In this document: in pieces, positions 26,426 through 37,126 of the stretch | Layout: each line of letters begins with the position of its first letter | How positions within the stretch are numbered: position 1 is the first letter of the stretch | Origin: Nocardia sp. NRRL S-836 | GTDB taxonomy: Bacteria; Actinomycetota; Actinomycetes; Mycobacteriales; Pseudonocardiaceae | Direction of reading: 5' to 3' | Assembly (NCBI RefSeq): GCF_001279525.1 | Contig: NZ_LGDY01000089.1 | Span: 1-64,000, forward strand | DNA: 64,000 nt | Position numbers and translations under genes: made by a program | The notes under the pieces: model-generated | Seen by the model: the letters and a program-made list of their open reading frames with translations, nothing else | What the model was told of the DNA's origin: nothing | The model's database searches: none

Positions 26426-29400
26426 GAGACGCCTCCATGACAGCCGCGTCAACGTCCCGGCCCTCGGCGCGGGCGAGGCGCATGGCCTCGAGAACGCGCT
26501 GGTAGTCGCCGGGCATGACCTTCGTGAACGCACCGGCCCGACGCGTCCAGTCACCGAGCAGCGAGGCCGCGACCGCGGACCCCGTCAGCTCGTGGTGCCT
26601 GGTGACGACGTCCTTGAGCCAACGCAGGTCCTCGGCGCTGAGGCGCTGCAGTTGCACCATCTCCTGGTTCACCGACAACGGGTCCAGGTCGAGCACGTAC
26701 GCGATGCCACCGGACATGCCGGCCGCGACGTTGCGCCCGGTCGGGCCGAGCACGACGGCACGGCCCCCGGTCATGTACTCGAACGCGTGGTCGCCCACGC
26801 CTTCCGCCACCAGCGTCGCACCGGAGTTGCGGACGCAGAAGCGTTCGCCGACCCGGCCGCGCAGGAAGATCTCACCGGACGTGGCGCCGTAGCCGATCAC
26901 GTTGCCCGCGATCACCTGGTCCTCGGCGCGGAACGGCGCGTCGTCGTGCGGCCGGACGATGATCCGCCCGCCGGACAGGCCCTTGCCGACGTAGTCGTTG
27001 GCGTCGCCGACCATCTCCAGCGTGATGCCGCGCGGCAGGAACGCGCCGAGCGACTGGCCGGCCGACCCGGTGAGCTTCACCCGGATCGTGTCGTCCTCCA
27101 GGCCCTCGCCGCCGTAGCGGCGGGTGACCTCGGCGCCGAGCAGCGTGCCGACCGTGCGGTTGACGTTGCGGACCGGCAGCTCCAGGGTCACCTGGTGCGC
27201 GTCCTCCAGCGCCGCCTCCGCGAGCTGGATCAGCGTGCGGTCCAGTGCCTTGTCCAGGCCGTGGTCCTGGTCGCGGACCCGGCGCTTCGCCGTCGGGTAC
27301 GGGGTGTCCGGCACCTCGAACACCGGGTCCAGGTTCAGGCCCGCGGTCTTCCAGTGCTCGATCGCCTCGTCCTTGTCGAGCAGCTCCGCGTGCCCGACGG
27401 CCTCGTCGATCGTGCGGAAACCCAGCTCCGCCAGCAGTTCGCGGACCTCCTGCGCGATGAACTCGAAGAAGTTCACGACGTGGTCGGCCTGGCCGGTGTA
27501 GCGGGCGCGCAGGTCGGGGTTCTGCGTGGCGACGCCGACCGGGCAGGTGTCGAGGTGGCAGACGCGCATCATCACGCAGCCCGCGACGATCAGCGGCGCG
27601 GTGGCGAAGCCGAACTCCTCCGCACCCAGCAGCGCGGCGACGACGACGTCACGGCCGGTGCGCATCGCGCCGTCCACCTGGACGGTGATGCGGTCGCGCA
27701 GACCGTTGAGCAGCAACGTCTGCTGGGTCTCGGCGAGGCCGATCTCCCACGGCGTCCCGGCGTGCTTGAGCGAGTTCATCGGCGAGGCACCGGTGCCGCC
27801 GTCGTAGCCGGAGATCAGCACGACGTCCGCGTGGGCCTTGGCGACACCCGCCGCGACCGTGCCGACACCGATCGACGAGACGAGCTTCACGTGCACCCGT
27901 GCCTGCTCGTTCGCGTTCTTCAGGTCGTGGATGAGCTGCGCCAGGTCCTCGATCGAGTAGATGTCGTGGTGCGGCGGCGGCGAGATGAGGCCGACGCCCG
28001 GCGTGGAGTGCCGGGTGCGCGCGACCCACGGGTAGACCTTGAAGCCGGGCAGCTGGCCGCCCTCGCCGGGCTTCGCGCCCTGCGCCATCTTGATCTGGAT
28101 GTCCGTGGAGTTCACGAGGTACTCGCTCGTGACGCCGAACCGTCCACTCGCGACCTGCTTGACCGCGGAACGCCGCTGCGGGTCGTAGAGGCGCTCGCGG
28201 TCCTCGCCGCCCTCACCGGAGTTCGACCGGCCGCCGAGGCGGTTCATCGCGATGGCGAGGGTCTCGTGCGCCTCGGCCGAGATCGAGCCGTAGGACATGG
28301 CGCCGGTGTTGAAGCGCTTGACGATCGAGCTCACCGGTTCGACCTCGTCGATCGGGATCGGCGTGCGGCCCCCGGTGCGGAACTTGAACAGCCCGCGCAG
28401 CGTGCCGCCCTGCCGGGAGATGCGCTCGACCTCCGCCGTGTACTGGCGGAAGACGTCCTCCTTGCGCGTCTTCGTGGCGTGCTGCAACAGGAACACCGTC
28501 TCCGGCGTGAACAGGTGCAGCTCGCCCTCGCGGCGGTAGGAGTACTCGCCGCCGACCTCGAGCCTGCGGTGCGCGCGGTCGGTGGGGTTGTCCGGGTAGG
28601 CGCGGCGGTGGCGCAGCGCCACCTCCTCGGCCAGCACGTCCAGGCCGACGCCGCCGAGCTTGGACTGCGTGCCGGTGAAGTACTCGTCCAGCAGGTCGTT
28701 CGACAGGCCGACCGCCTCGAAGATCTGCGCCGCGGTGTAGGCGCCGACGGTCGAGATGCCCATCTTCGACATGATCTTCAGGACGCCCTTGACGAGCGCC
28801 TTGACGTAGTTGCGGATCGCCTTGTGCGCGGGCACGCCGGTGATGGCGCCCTGGCTGATCAGGTCCTCGATCGTCTCGAACGCGAGGTACGGGTTCACCG
28901 CGGCGGCGCCGTAGCTCAGCAGCGCGGCGACGTGGTGGACCTCGCGGCAGTCACCGGACTCGACGACGAGCGCGACGCGCAGGCGTTCCTTGGTGCGCAC
29001 CAGGTGGTGGTGCACCGCGGAGACCAGCAGCAGCGACGGGATCGGCGCCATCCGGTGGTCGGAGTCGCGGTCGCTCAGCACCAGCGTGCGGGCACCGTTC
29101 GCGATGGCCTCCGACGCCTCGCGGCGCACCCGCTCGATCGCCGCCGTGAGCGCCTCACCGCCACCGTCCACCTCGTACAGTCCGGACAGGACGGTGCACG
29201 CGAAGCCGGGCAGGTCGCCGTCGTCGTTGATGTGGATGAGCTTGGCGAGCTCGTCGTTGTCGATCACCGGGTAGTCGAGCGTGACGTGCCGGCACGAGAC
29301 CGGGCCGGGGTCGAGCAAGTTCTGCTCGGGGCCCATGACGCGCTTGACGGAGGTGACGATCTCCTCGCGGATCGCGTCCAGCGGCGGGTTCGTCACCTGC

Positions 29401-30941
29401 GCGAAGTTCTGCACGAAGTAGTCATAGAGCAGCCGGGAACGCTGCGACAGCGCGGCGACCGGCGTGTCCGTGCCCATCGAGGCCAGCGGCTCCATGCCGG
29501 CGACCGACATGGGCGTGAGCAGGATCCGCAGCTCCTCCTCGGTGTAGCCGAAGGTGAGCTGGCGGCGCACGACGGACTCGTGGCTCTGCACGACGTGCTC
29601 GCGGTCGGACAGGTCGGCGAGGTCGAGCAGGCCGGCGTGCAGCCACTCGTCGTAGGGCTGCTCGGTGGCGAGCCCCGACTTGAACTCCTCGTCGTCGACG
29701 ATGCGGCCCTGCGTGGTGTCCACCAGGAACATGCGGCCCGGCTGGAGCCGGCCCTTGGCGACGACCTGGTCGGACGGCACGTCCAGCACACCGGACTCGG
29801 AGGCGAGCACGACGCGGCCGTCGGCGGTCTGCCACCAGCGGGCGGGACGCAGGCCGTTGCGGTCCAGGACCGCGCCGACGAGCTCGCCGTCGGTGAACGT
29901 GACGCACGCCGGGCCGTCCCACGGCTCCATCAGCGAGGCGTGGAACTGGTAGAACGCACGGCGCTTCGGGTCCATCGTGGCGTGGTTCTCCCACGCCTCC
30001 GGGATCATCATCAGCACCGCGTGCGGCAGGCTGCGGCCGCCGAGGTGCAGCAGCTCCAGCACCTCGTCGAACGAGGCGGAGTCCGACCCGTCCGGGTCGC
30101 AGATCGGGAACAGCCGCGCGAGGTCGCCGGGGATGAGGTCGCTGTCCAGCAACGCCTCACGGGCGCGCATGCGGTTGCGGTTGCCGCGCACGGTGTTGAT
30201 CTCACCGTTGTGGGCGACGAACCGGAACGGGTGCGCCAGCGGCCACGACGGGAACGTGTTCGTCGAGAACCGGCTGTGCACCAGCGCGATCGCGGTGTAC
30301 AGCCGCTCGTCGTGCAGGTCGGGGAAGAACGCCGGCAGCTGCTCGGTCGTCAGCATTCCCTTGTAGACGATCGTGCGCGACGACAGCGACGGGAAGTACA
30401 CGCTGCCCTCGTGCTCGACCCGCTTGCGCAGGCAGAACGTCAGGCGGTCCAGCTCGATGCCGGTCTCGCCGCGGGTGCCCTTCACGAACAGCTGCGCGAA
30501 GTGCGGTGCCACGGACAGCGCTGTCGGGCCGACGTTCGCCTTCTCGGGATCGACCGGCACCTCGCGCCAGCCGAGGACCTCGAGGCTCTCCTCGACCGCG
30601 ATGCGCTCGATCTGCTGACGCGCCGCTTCACGTTCTTCGGCTTCAAACGGCAGGAAGGCGATCCCCGCCGCGTACCCGCCCCGTTCGGGCAGGTCGAACT
30701 CCACCACAGCGCGCAGGAACTCGTCCGGCAGCTGCAACAGGATCCCGGCACCGTCGCCCGATGTGGGCTCCGCTCCGGCGGCGCCACGGTGTTCCAGGTT
30801 GGCCAGGGCGGTGAGCGCGTCGCTCACGATGCCGTGGGAACGCCGGCCCTGGATGTCGGCCACCATGGCGACGCCACAGGCGTCGCGCTCATCAGCCGGG
30901 TCGTAGAGACCCTGGGGGCCGGGGATGGCGGAGAAGATCAC
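26418..30941 (-). CDS. gltB: Glutamate synthase (NADPH) large subunit
   Basis: A 1507-residue enzyme that makes two glutamates from glutamine and 2-oxoglutarate. The N-terminal class II amidotransferase domain begins just before [12 protein letters not shown]; this Cys is the usual nucleophile after processing. The FMN-binding synthase domain ([30 protein letters not shown], then the Cys-rich [13 protein letters not shown]e-S loop) and the C-terminal beta-helix follow. GTG 30941 has AGGAGG about 9 bases upstream. It forms an operon with gltD. Length and order match the bacterial alpha subunit. Confidence 0.95.
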
Positions 30942-31477
30942 TGCGCAGACCTCCTTCGTCGTCCTCGCTGAAGAACTAGTCCTCGTGCTCAGACCTCGTA
31001 CCAACAGGTGGGAGCACGGGACGACGATGGCCCGCGTGTTGACGCGACTTTAACAGCCGCGAAACCCAGGGACACCCTCGAATGGGTGATCTAGGTCATG
31101 GAAGCGTAACGATTTCCCAGCGCTGAGCGACATTGCAGCGAACGTCGAACCTCGTTACGGCTGAGTTAGCGTAACCGAACGTTCAACTACCGCCAGTCCG
31201 ATGAGAGTTGCACAACATTCCGGTGTTGGCAGGAGATCAGCTGGGTAACCCGCTGTTTTTGCTGCTCAGCGGCTCATCGTCTCAGTTAGCGGACGCTCAC
31301 GCCAGTTCGTCCACCGCAGGCGGACGTGGTTGTTCACGGTCAAAAGACCGAGGTCCCGGCCTTCCCGCTGCGTGCGGGAGGGCCGGGACCTTGGCGTTTC
31401 CAGGGGCCGCGCGGGTCAGCGGGCCGGTCTGGTCACGTGGCCGGAAGCGGGAGAGAGGCGCCTCCGGCCACGGAGCT
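30942..31477. other. gltB upstream region and dctA terminator
   Basis: 536 bases between gltB (start at 30941) and dctA (end at 31478), with no gene I support. It must hold the gltB promoter. An 8-bp inverted pair, CGTAACGA (31105-31112) and TCGTTACG (31152-31159), lies 160-220 bases upstream of gltB, and GTTAC/GTAAC words recur nearby. These loosely recall half-sites of nitrogen regulators such as GlnR, but no full GlnR box fits. The right part contains the dctA terminator. Confidence 0.45.
31350..31392 (-). terminator. Terminator after dctA-type symporter gene
   Basis: A 17-18-bp stem (GGTCCCGGCCTTCCCGC paired with its near-perfect complement, one G-T pair) with a 5-base TGCGT loop. On the minus strand it is followed by CGGTCTTTTG, a short T-run, 85 bases past the symporter stop. 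Confidence 0.85.
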
Positions 31478-32836
31478 TCAGCGCGCCACCGCGGCGGTCT
31501 TCTCCGCCTCGTCCGCCGCGTGCTGCTTCTGCAGCAGGTCGTCCACGTCGACCAGGTCGGGGTTGTTCAGCACCTCGGTCAGGCGCTCCTTGTCGAGGCC
31601 CTTCTGCCAGGCCGCGACGACGAGCGAGCCGACACCGTTGCCGATGACGTTGGTGATGGCGCGCGCCTCGGACATGAACCGGTCGATGCCGACGATGAGC
31701 GCGATGCCGACGGCCGGGATGGCGCTGTGGGCCTCGAACGCCTGCAGCGACGCGGCCAGCGTGACCAGGCCCGCACCGGTGACGCCCGCGGCGCCCTTCG
31801 ACGCGATGAGCATGAACAGCAGCAGGCCGATCTGCACGCCGATCGACACGTCGTGGCCGGTGGCCTGGGCGATGAAGATCGCGCCCATGGTCAGGTAGAT
31901 GCAGGTGCCGTCGAGGTTGAACGAGTAGCCGGTCGGGATGGTGAGGCCGACGACCGACTTCTGCGCGCCCGCCGCCTCCAGCTTGACCATCATGCGCGGC
32001 AGCACCGACTCCGAGGACGACGTGCCGAGCACGATGAGGATCTCGTCCTTGATGTAGCGCAGGAACTTCAGCAGGCTGAAGCCCGCGACCTTCGCGACGA
32101 TGCCGAGCACCACGACGACGAACAGCAGGCACGTGACGTAGAACGAGCCCATCAGCCACAGCAGCTTGCCGAGGATGCCGCCGCCGAACTTGCCGACGGT
32201 GTAGGCGATGCCGCCGAAGGCACCGATCGGGGCGGCGTACATGACGATCTTGATGATGCCGAACATGACCTTGGCGAGCGTGTCCATCGCGGACACGACC
32301 CTGGCGCCGCGCTCACCCATGCCGGCCACCGCGACGGCCACCAGGATGGCGACCACGAGGACCTGGATCAGCTGACCGTCGGTGAACGCGCTGACGAACG
32401 ACTTCGGCACCAGGCTCAGGATGAAGCCGGTGACCCCGGTCTCCGCGCTCGACGCGTCCTTCAGCGTCTTGTCCGCGGCGCTGGCGTTCAGCGCGATCTC
32501 ACCGCCGTGGTGGCCCGGCTGCACGATGTTCACGACGATCAGGCCGATGGCCAGCGCCACCGTGGTCATCGCGGTGAAGTACAGGATCGTCCGCAGTGCC
32601 AGACCGCCGGCCTTGGCCAGGTTCCCGAGCCCGGCGATGCCGACGATGATCGTCGCGAAGATGGTCGGGGCGATCACCACCTTGACCAGGTTGACGAACA
32701 GGTCGGCGAGCCACTTCATCTCGGACGCCTGCTTCGGGAACAGGAACCCGACCGCAGCGCCCAGCACGATGGAGACCAGCACCCAGAAGTAGAGGTGCCT
32801 GTAGATCGGTTTGCGGCCTGTGGTGGTGGTCGCCAC
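31478..32836 (-). CDS. dctA: Dicarboxylate/amino acid:cation symporter (DctA/GltP type)
   Basis: A 452-residue secondary transporter of the DAACS family. The two re-entrant hairpins are recognisable: the Ser-rich VLGTSSSESVLPRMM and the GTxxNMDGT-like YSFNLDGTCIYL. A third motif, SKGAAGVTGAGLVTLA, is also present, and the ending is a charged tail. Substrates in the family are C4-dicarboxylates or glutamate/aspartate. GTG 32836 has AGGAGG 4 bases upstream. The gene is divergent from a TAXI binding lipoprotein and close to a two-component system, a context like the Dct sensing systems of other bacteria. Confidence 0.92.
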   Translation of the reverse strand: MATTTTGRKPIYRHLYFWVLVSIVLGAAVGFLFPKQASEMKWLADLFVNLVKVVIAPTIFATIIVGIAGLGNLAKAGGLALRTILYFTAMTTVALAIGLIVVNIVQPGHHGGEIALNASAADKTLKDASSAETGVTGFILSLVPKSFVSAFTDGQLIQVLVVAILVAVAVAGMGERGARVVSAMDTLAKVMFGIIKIVMYAAPIGAFGGIAYTVGKFGGGILGKLLWLMGSFYVTCLLFVVVVLGIVAKVAGFSLLKFLRYIKDEILIVLGTSSSESVLPRMMVKLEAAGAQKSVVGLTIPTGYSFNLDGTCIYLTMGAIFIAQATGHDVSIGVQIGLLLFMLIASKGAAGVTGAGLVTLAASLQAFEAHSAIPAVGIALIVGIDRFMSEARAITNVIGNGVGSLVVAAWQKGLDKERLTEVLNNPDLVDVDDLLQKQHAADEAEKTAAVAR

Positions 32837-32949
32837 TGTTCCTCCTCGAACACTTCGCGTTGGGTAGGAGGGTGAGCCGCGCCACGCACAGCGACAAGGC
32901 GGGAACCGGAAACTTCAGACAGCCCTGACGTAACGGTTAGTCTTCCCCG

Positions 32950-33852
32950 ATGTCGCTCAGCCGTCGCACTCTTCTGCTAGGGGGTGCGCTCGTCCTCACG
33001 GGGTGCACCCGGCAGAAGGTCGAGGCACCTCCGCGGCTCGTGCTGGCCACCGGCCCGGACGGGGCGGTGTTCCGCGAGATCGGGGCGGCGCTCGCGCGGG
33101 TGCTCGCGGAGCAGCTGCCGGACACCGAGGTCGTCGCGCAGCCCACCGGCGCGTCGGTGGAGAACCTCACCCTGCTCGCCGCCGGGAAGGCCGACCTCGC
33201 CCTGTCCTCTTTGGACGCGATCGAACGGCCGGAGAGCGTGCGCGCGGTGGGCCGGCTCTACGACAGCTTCATGCAGATCGCGGTGCGCAAGGAGTCGCCG
33301 ATCCAGTCGCTGGCCGACCTCGCGGGCAGGCGGATCTCGCTGGGGCCGGTGGGGTCCGGCACGGAGTTCACCGGCAGGCGGCTGTTGCAGTACCTCGACG
33401 GACCGTCCGCTGTGGACGAACGGATGGCCCACGCGGTGGCGTCGCGGCGGCTCGCGGAGGGCTCGCTGGACGCGTTGCTCGCGCTGACCGGCATCCCCAC
33501 CGACGCGGTCTACAACATCAAGGACCAGGTGCGGCTGATCAACCTGCAGTCCGAGGCGGTGCGGCTCTACCGCGAGTTCCGCGGCCCGTACATCCCGGCG
33601 ACCATCCCGCAGTCGGTGTACAACCCGATCCCGGCGTGCCACACGTTCGCGGTGCCGAACCTGCTGCTCGCGCACGGGTCGCTGAGCGCGGACGTGGTCG
33701 AGGTCGTCACGCGGACGGTGTTCACCGAGACGGCGCGGATCGTGGAGGGGCACCCGGAGGCGTCGCGGATCAACGTGCGCACCGGCATCGCGACCGGTCA
33801 GGTGCCGTTGCACGACGGTGCGCTGCGCTGGTTCCAGTCGGTCAAGCGCTGA
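32950..33852 (+). CDS. TAXI-family solute-binding lipoprotein
   Basis: A 300-residue extracytoplasmic binding protein. The N-terminus SRRTLLLGGALVLTGC combines a twin-arginine-like start and a lipobox with Cys at about 19. The body matches TAXI-type TRAP receptors: LATGPDGAVFREIGAALA, a PTGASVENLTLLAAGKADLAL segment and SLGPVGSGTEFT. No TRAP membrane subunit is nearby, so it is an orphan receptor. A TAGTCT -10 element 6 bases before the ATG implies a leaderless mRNA. Its last 11 bases overlap the convergent histidine kinase gene, and it is divergent from the DctA symporter. A co-sensing role for the kinase is proposed, not shown. Confidence 0.88.
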   Translation: MSLSRRTLLLGGALVLTGCTRQKVEAPPRLVLATGPDGAVFREIGAALARVLAEQLPDTEVVAQPTGASVENLTLLAAGKADLALSSLDAIERPESVRAVGRLYDSFMQIAVRKESPIQSLADLAGRRISLGPVGSGTEFTGRRLLQYLDGPSAVDERMAHAVASRRLAEGSLDALLALTGIPTDAVYNIKDQVRLINLQSEAVRLYREFRGPYIPATIPQSVYNPIPACHTFAVPNLLLAHGSLSADVVEVVTRTVFTETARIVEGHPEASRINVRTGIATGQVPLHDGALRWFQSVKR

Positions 33853-35188
33853 GGCGGACCCGCACGTCCAGGCCGGGTCCGGCGTCGTGCAGCGTGAGCG
33901 ACCCGCCGGCCGACTCGATCAGCTCGGCGCAGATGGCGAGCCCCATGCCGGTGCCGGGCACGTTCTGGTGCTTGGTGGCGCGCCAGAACCGTTGCAGCGC
34001 CTGTTCGCGTTCACCGGGGCTGAGCCCGTCGCCGTTGTCGATCACGTGCAGCTCCCCCTCCGAGCCGGTGACGACGACCTCGGTCGCGTTGGCGAGGCGG
34101 ATGGCGTTGCTGACCAGCTCGTCCAGCACGCTGCCGAGCCCGCCGGGCGGTTCCTGCATGGTGAGGCCCGGCGGCACGGTGACCTTGAGCTCGACGCCGG
34201 CCCGGTGGGCGAGCGCCTGCCAGCCGGCCCGGTGCGTGGCGAGCAGCTGGTCGATCTCGACGGGTTCGGTGTCGCGGGCGCTGTCGAGGCGGGTCGCGGC
34301 GAGCAGCGTGTCGAGCACCCGGCCCATCTCCTCGGCCTCGTCGACGGCGATCTGGTGCGCCTCTCTCGCGTGCTCCCCCGCCACGTGCGGTTCCAGGTTG
34401 TCGACGGCGAGCCGCAGGCTGGCCAGCGGGTTGCGCAGCTGGTGCGACGCGTCGGCGACGAACGCCTTCTGCCTGGTCAGCGCCCTGCCGACGACGTCGA
34501 CCATGGTGTTGAAGCTGCGGGCGAGCCTGCGCAGCTCCGGCGGGCCGCCGACCTCGTCCGCCCGCACCTCCAGGTTGCCCTGCGCGACCGCCGCCGTGGC
34601 CTCGTCCAGCCGCCGCACCGGCCGCAGCACCCACCGCGACATCGGCCACGCCGCCGCGACCACCGCCAGCATCGGCGCGAGCCCGGCCAGCGCCAGCAGC
34701 CCCCACTGCCGCAGCACCTCACCGCGCAACGCCCCCGTCGGCGAGATCGTGACGACCGCCGCCACCACCTCGCTGTCCCGCCCGACCGGCTCGACCACGA
34801 CCATCGGGCCGGCCCGCCACGGCCAGCCCGAGTACCCGGCCGGCGGCGAGTAGCCGCTGAGCGCCGCGCTGAGGCCGCCCTCGACCAGGTCGTCACGCGG
34901 GTCGAAGCCGTTGCGCGAGGTGATCAGCACGCTGCGGTCGGCGCTGACCAGCGCGACCGTGATGCCGTAGACGTCGTCGTAGCGGTCGAACTCGTCACGC
35001 AGCAGCTCCGTGCGGTCCGACTGGAGCGCGCTCTCGGCGAGCGAGGCGAACCGGCTGGCGTCACCGAGGCGGTCGAGGTAGGTGGACTGGGTCTCGCGCT
35101 GCACCACCGCGGAGGCGAGCGGGATGCCGAGCGCGGCGACGAGTGCGACGAGCAGCGGAACGGTGATGACCAGGAGTCGGCGCAGCAT
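33842..35188 (-). CDS. Sensor histidine kinase
   Basis: A 448-residue membrane kinase. Two transmembrane segments (about 5-27 and about 165-190) enclose an extracellular sensor loop, followed by HAMP (VLRPVRRLDEAT region). The dimerisation domain contains the phospho-acceptor His in DASHQLRNPLASLR (about 250). The ATPase domain has an N-box near VSNAIRL, DNGDGLS and GTGMGLAIC. It is the TctE/PhoR-like type. It pairs with the response regulator 121 bases upstream. Convergence with the TAXI receptor suggests that receptor may load ligand onto this sensor. Confidence 0.92.
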   Translation of the reverse strand: MLRRLLVITVPLLVALVAALGIPLASAVVQRETQSTYLDRLGDASRFASLAESALQSDRTELLRDEFDRYDDVYGITVALVSADRSVLITSRNGFDPRDDLVEGGLSAALSGYSPPAGYSGWPWRAGPMVVVEPVGRDSEVVAAVVTISPTGALRGEVLRQWGLLALAGLAPMLAVVAAAWPMSRWVLRPVRRLDEATAAVAQGNLEVRADEVGGPPELRRLARSFNTMVDVVGRALTRQKAFVADASHQLRNPLASLRLAVDNLEPHVAGEHAREAHQIAVDEAEEMGRVLDTLLAATRLDSARDTEPVEIDQLLATHRAGWQALAHRAGVELKVTVPPGLTMQEPPGGLGSVLDELVSNAIRLANATEVVVTGSEGELHVIDNGDGLSPGEREQALQRFWRATKHQNVPGTGMGLAICAELIESAGGSLTLHDAGPGLDVRVRLSA

Positions 35189-35309
35189 CAGCCGCCGTCA
35201 CGGGTCAGTCGGGTCGGGCACCTCACGGCGTTCATCATCCGGCAGAGCCGGTACGACGCGCAGGTCCTGTTCCCGAAGTCACGCTCGGTGGCGACCCGAT
35301 GACCGGGTC

Positions 35310-35972
35310 TCAGGTGGCGAGCCGGTAGCCGACGCCGCGCACCGTCTCGATCTTCACGTCCGCGCCGAGCTTGCCCCGCAGCGCCGCGATGTGCGTGTCG
35401 AGCGTGCGGGACGGTGCCTCCCAGTGCGCCTGCCACACCTGGTCGACGATGAAGTCGCGGCTGACCACCTCGCCCGCCCGGGTCGCGAGCAGGGCGAGGA
35501 GGTCGAACTCCTTGCGGGTCAACGACAGCTGCACGCCGTCGAGGGTCACGACCCTGGTGGGCACCGAGATGCTGAGCGCGCCGATCCGGACCGGGCCCTC
35601 CGCCTCCGGACCGGCGCGGTGGGCGCGGGTGCGGCGCAGCACCGCCTCGATGCGGGCGAGCAGCTCGGACGTGCCGAACGGCTTCACCACGTAGTCGTCG
35701 GCGCCCGCGCGCAGGCCGAGGACGCGTTCCCGTTCCTCGCCGCGCGCCGTCACCGTGATCACGGCGGTGCCGGGGCGGTGCCGCAGCTCGCGCAGCACGT
35801 CGAGGCCGTCACCGTCGGGCAGGCCGAGGTCGAGCAGCACCACGTCCGCGGGCGCGGCCTTCAGGGCGTCGGCGGCCGTGGCCACCCGGTGCACCTCGTA
35901 GCCGGCGTGCCGCAACGCGGTCAGCAGGCCCCTGGCCACCCGGTCGTCATCCTCGACGACGAGCACGCGCAC
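35310..35972 (-). CDS. OmpR/TctD-family response regulator
   Basis: A 220-residue regulator. The receiver domain (1-115) has acidic VVEDDD, the phospho-acceptor Asp in LLDLGLPDG (about 50), Thr/Ser in VTARGE and Lys in VVKPFG. The C-terminal winged helix (130-220) has LTRKEFDLLALLA and the recognition helix TLDTHIAALRGKLG. GTG 35972 has GGAG 7 bases upstream; the frame continues into lgt but those residues are not receiver sequence. It follows lgt by 4 bases and precedes its kinase. Confidence 0.93.
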   Translation of the reverse strand: MRVLVVEDDDRVARGLLTALRHAGYEVHRVATAADALKAAPADVVLLDLGLPDGDGLDVLRELRHRPGTAVITVTARGEERERVLGLRAGADDYVVKPFGTSELLARIEAVLRRTRAHRAGPEAEGPVRIGALSISVPTRVVTLDGVQLSLTRKEFDLLALLATRAGEVVSRDFIVDQVWQAHWEAPSRTLDTHIAALRGKLGADVKIETVRGVGYRLAT

Positions 35973-35976
35973 TCGG

Positions 35977-36993
35977 TCACTCCGGTTTGACTGACTCCGC
36001 CTGGGAGTTGCTCTTGTCCTTGTCCGCCGCGACCTCGACCGGCTCCGCCGCGGGTGCCGCGGTGTCCGCGGCCTCGGTGCCGTCATCCACGGCCGCCGGC
36101 TCACCGGTGCCCCGCAGCGCCGCGACGTCCTCCCGCGGGCCGCGCGACCTCGCGATCACGAAGTAGGCGACCGCGCCGAGGAAGACCAGCACCGACACCC
36201 ACACGTTCACGCGCTGCCCGAACACCAGCGTCGCCTCGTCGGTGCGCATCAGCTCGATCCAGAACCGCCCGGCCGTGTAGCCAGCGACGTACAGCGCGAA
36301 CACCCGGCCGTGGCCCAGGCGGAACCTGCGGTCGGCCCACACGATCAGCGCGGCGACACCGAGGTTCCACAGCAGCTCGTAGAGGAACGTCGGGTGCACG
36401 ACCTGGATCGGCGTGTGGTCGATCGCCACACCGGCGAGCATGTCCTCGCGACCGTCCGGCGTCACCCGGCGGTAGATCTCCAGGCCCCACGGCAGCGTCG
36501 TGTCGCCGCCGAAGAGCTCCTGGTTGAAGTAGTTGCCGAGCCGTCCGACGGCCTGCGCCACGACGATGCCGGGCGCCAGCGCGTCCGCCATCGCGGGCAG
36601 CGGGATGCCCTTGCGCCGGCAGCCGATCCAGGCACCCACCGCGCCGAGCGCGATCGCGCCCCAGATGCCGAGGCCGCCGTTCCAGATCTCCAGCGCCGCC
36701 AGCGGGTTCTTGCCGGGCCCGAAGTACTTCTGGTGGTCCGTGATGACGTGGTAGAGCCGGCCACCCACGAGACCGAACGGCACCGCCCACACGGCGATGT
36801 CGGTCACCTCGCCCTTGATGCCACCGCGCTCGGCCCAGCGGCGCTCACCCCACCAGATGGCGATGATGATGCCCGCGATGATGCACAGCGCGTAGGCCCT
36901 GAGAGGGAGCGGACCGAGGTACCACACACCGCGGTCAGGGCTCGGGATCGTGGCCAGCACGACGGAGTTCAACCCGTTCAACACGCCGCCCAC
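35977..36993 (-). CDS. lgt: Prolipoprotein diacylglyceryl transferase
   Basis: A 338-residue membrane enzyme that transfers diacylglycerol from phosphatidylglycerol to the lipobox Cys of prolipoproteins. The family signature GRLGNYFNQELFG (about 150) and the conserved WNGGLGIWG and HPTFLYE motifs are intact. About seven transmembrane segments occupy residues 15-290. The last 50 residues are an acidic, Ala/Pro-rich tail common in actinobacterial Lgt. The start is either GTG 36993 or the GTG nine bases later. In this genome it would process the lipoproteins at 32950 and 61547. Confidence 0.94.
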   Translation of the reverse strand: MGGVLNGLNSVVLATIPSPDRGVWYLGPLPLRAYALCIIAGIIIAIWWGERRWAERGGIKGEVTDIAVWAVPFGLVGGRLYHVITDHQKYFGPGKNPLAALEIWNGGLGIWGAIALGAVGAWIGCRRKGIPLPAMADALAPGIVVAQAVGRLGNYFNQELFGGDTTLPWGLEIYRRVTPDGREDMLAGVAIDHTPIQVVHPTFLYELLWNLGVAALIVWADRRFRLGHGRVFALYVAGYTAGRFWIELMRTDEATLVFGQRVNVWVSVLVFLGAVAYFVIARSRGPREDVAALRGTGEPAAVDDGTEAADTAAPAAEPVEVAADKDKSNSQAESVKPE

Positions 36994-37126
36994 CGTACCG
37001 GTGAGGCCGTGAGCCCCCCGTGGGGACGCTCGATCGTTACCTCGTCGAGGTCAACCCCGCCCATCCGGGACCACCTGGCCGGGATACTCGGACGCGCTCG
37101 GTGACGCCTCGGGGGAAGGGTCTGCG

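Noticed and set aside
33842..33852. Gene fusion or frameshift between TAXI protein and histidine kinase
   Set aside because: The genes are on opposite strands; this is an 11-base overlap of coding ends, common in this window.
35189..35309. Small gene between response regulator and histidine kinase
   Set aside because: 121 bases with no supported start or codon bias; treated as spacer.
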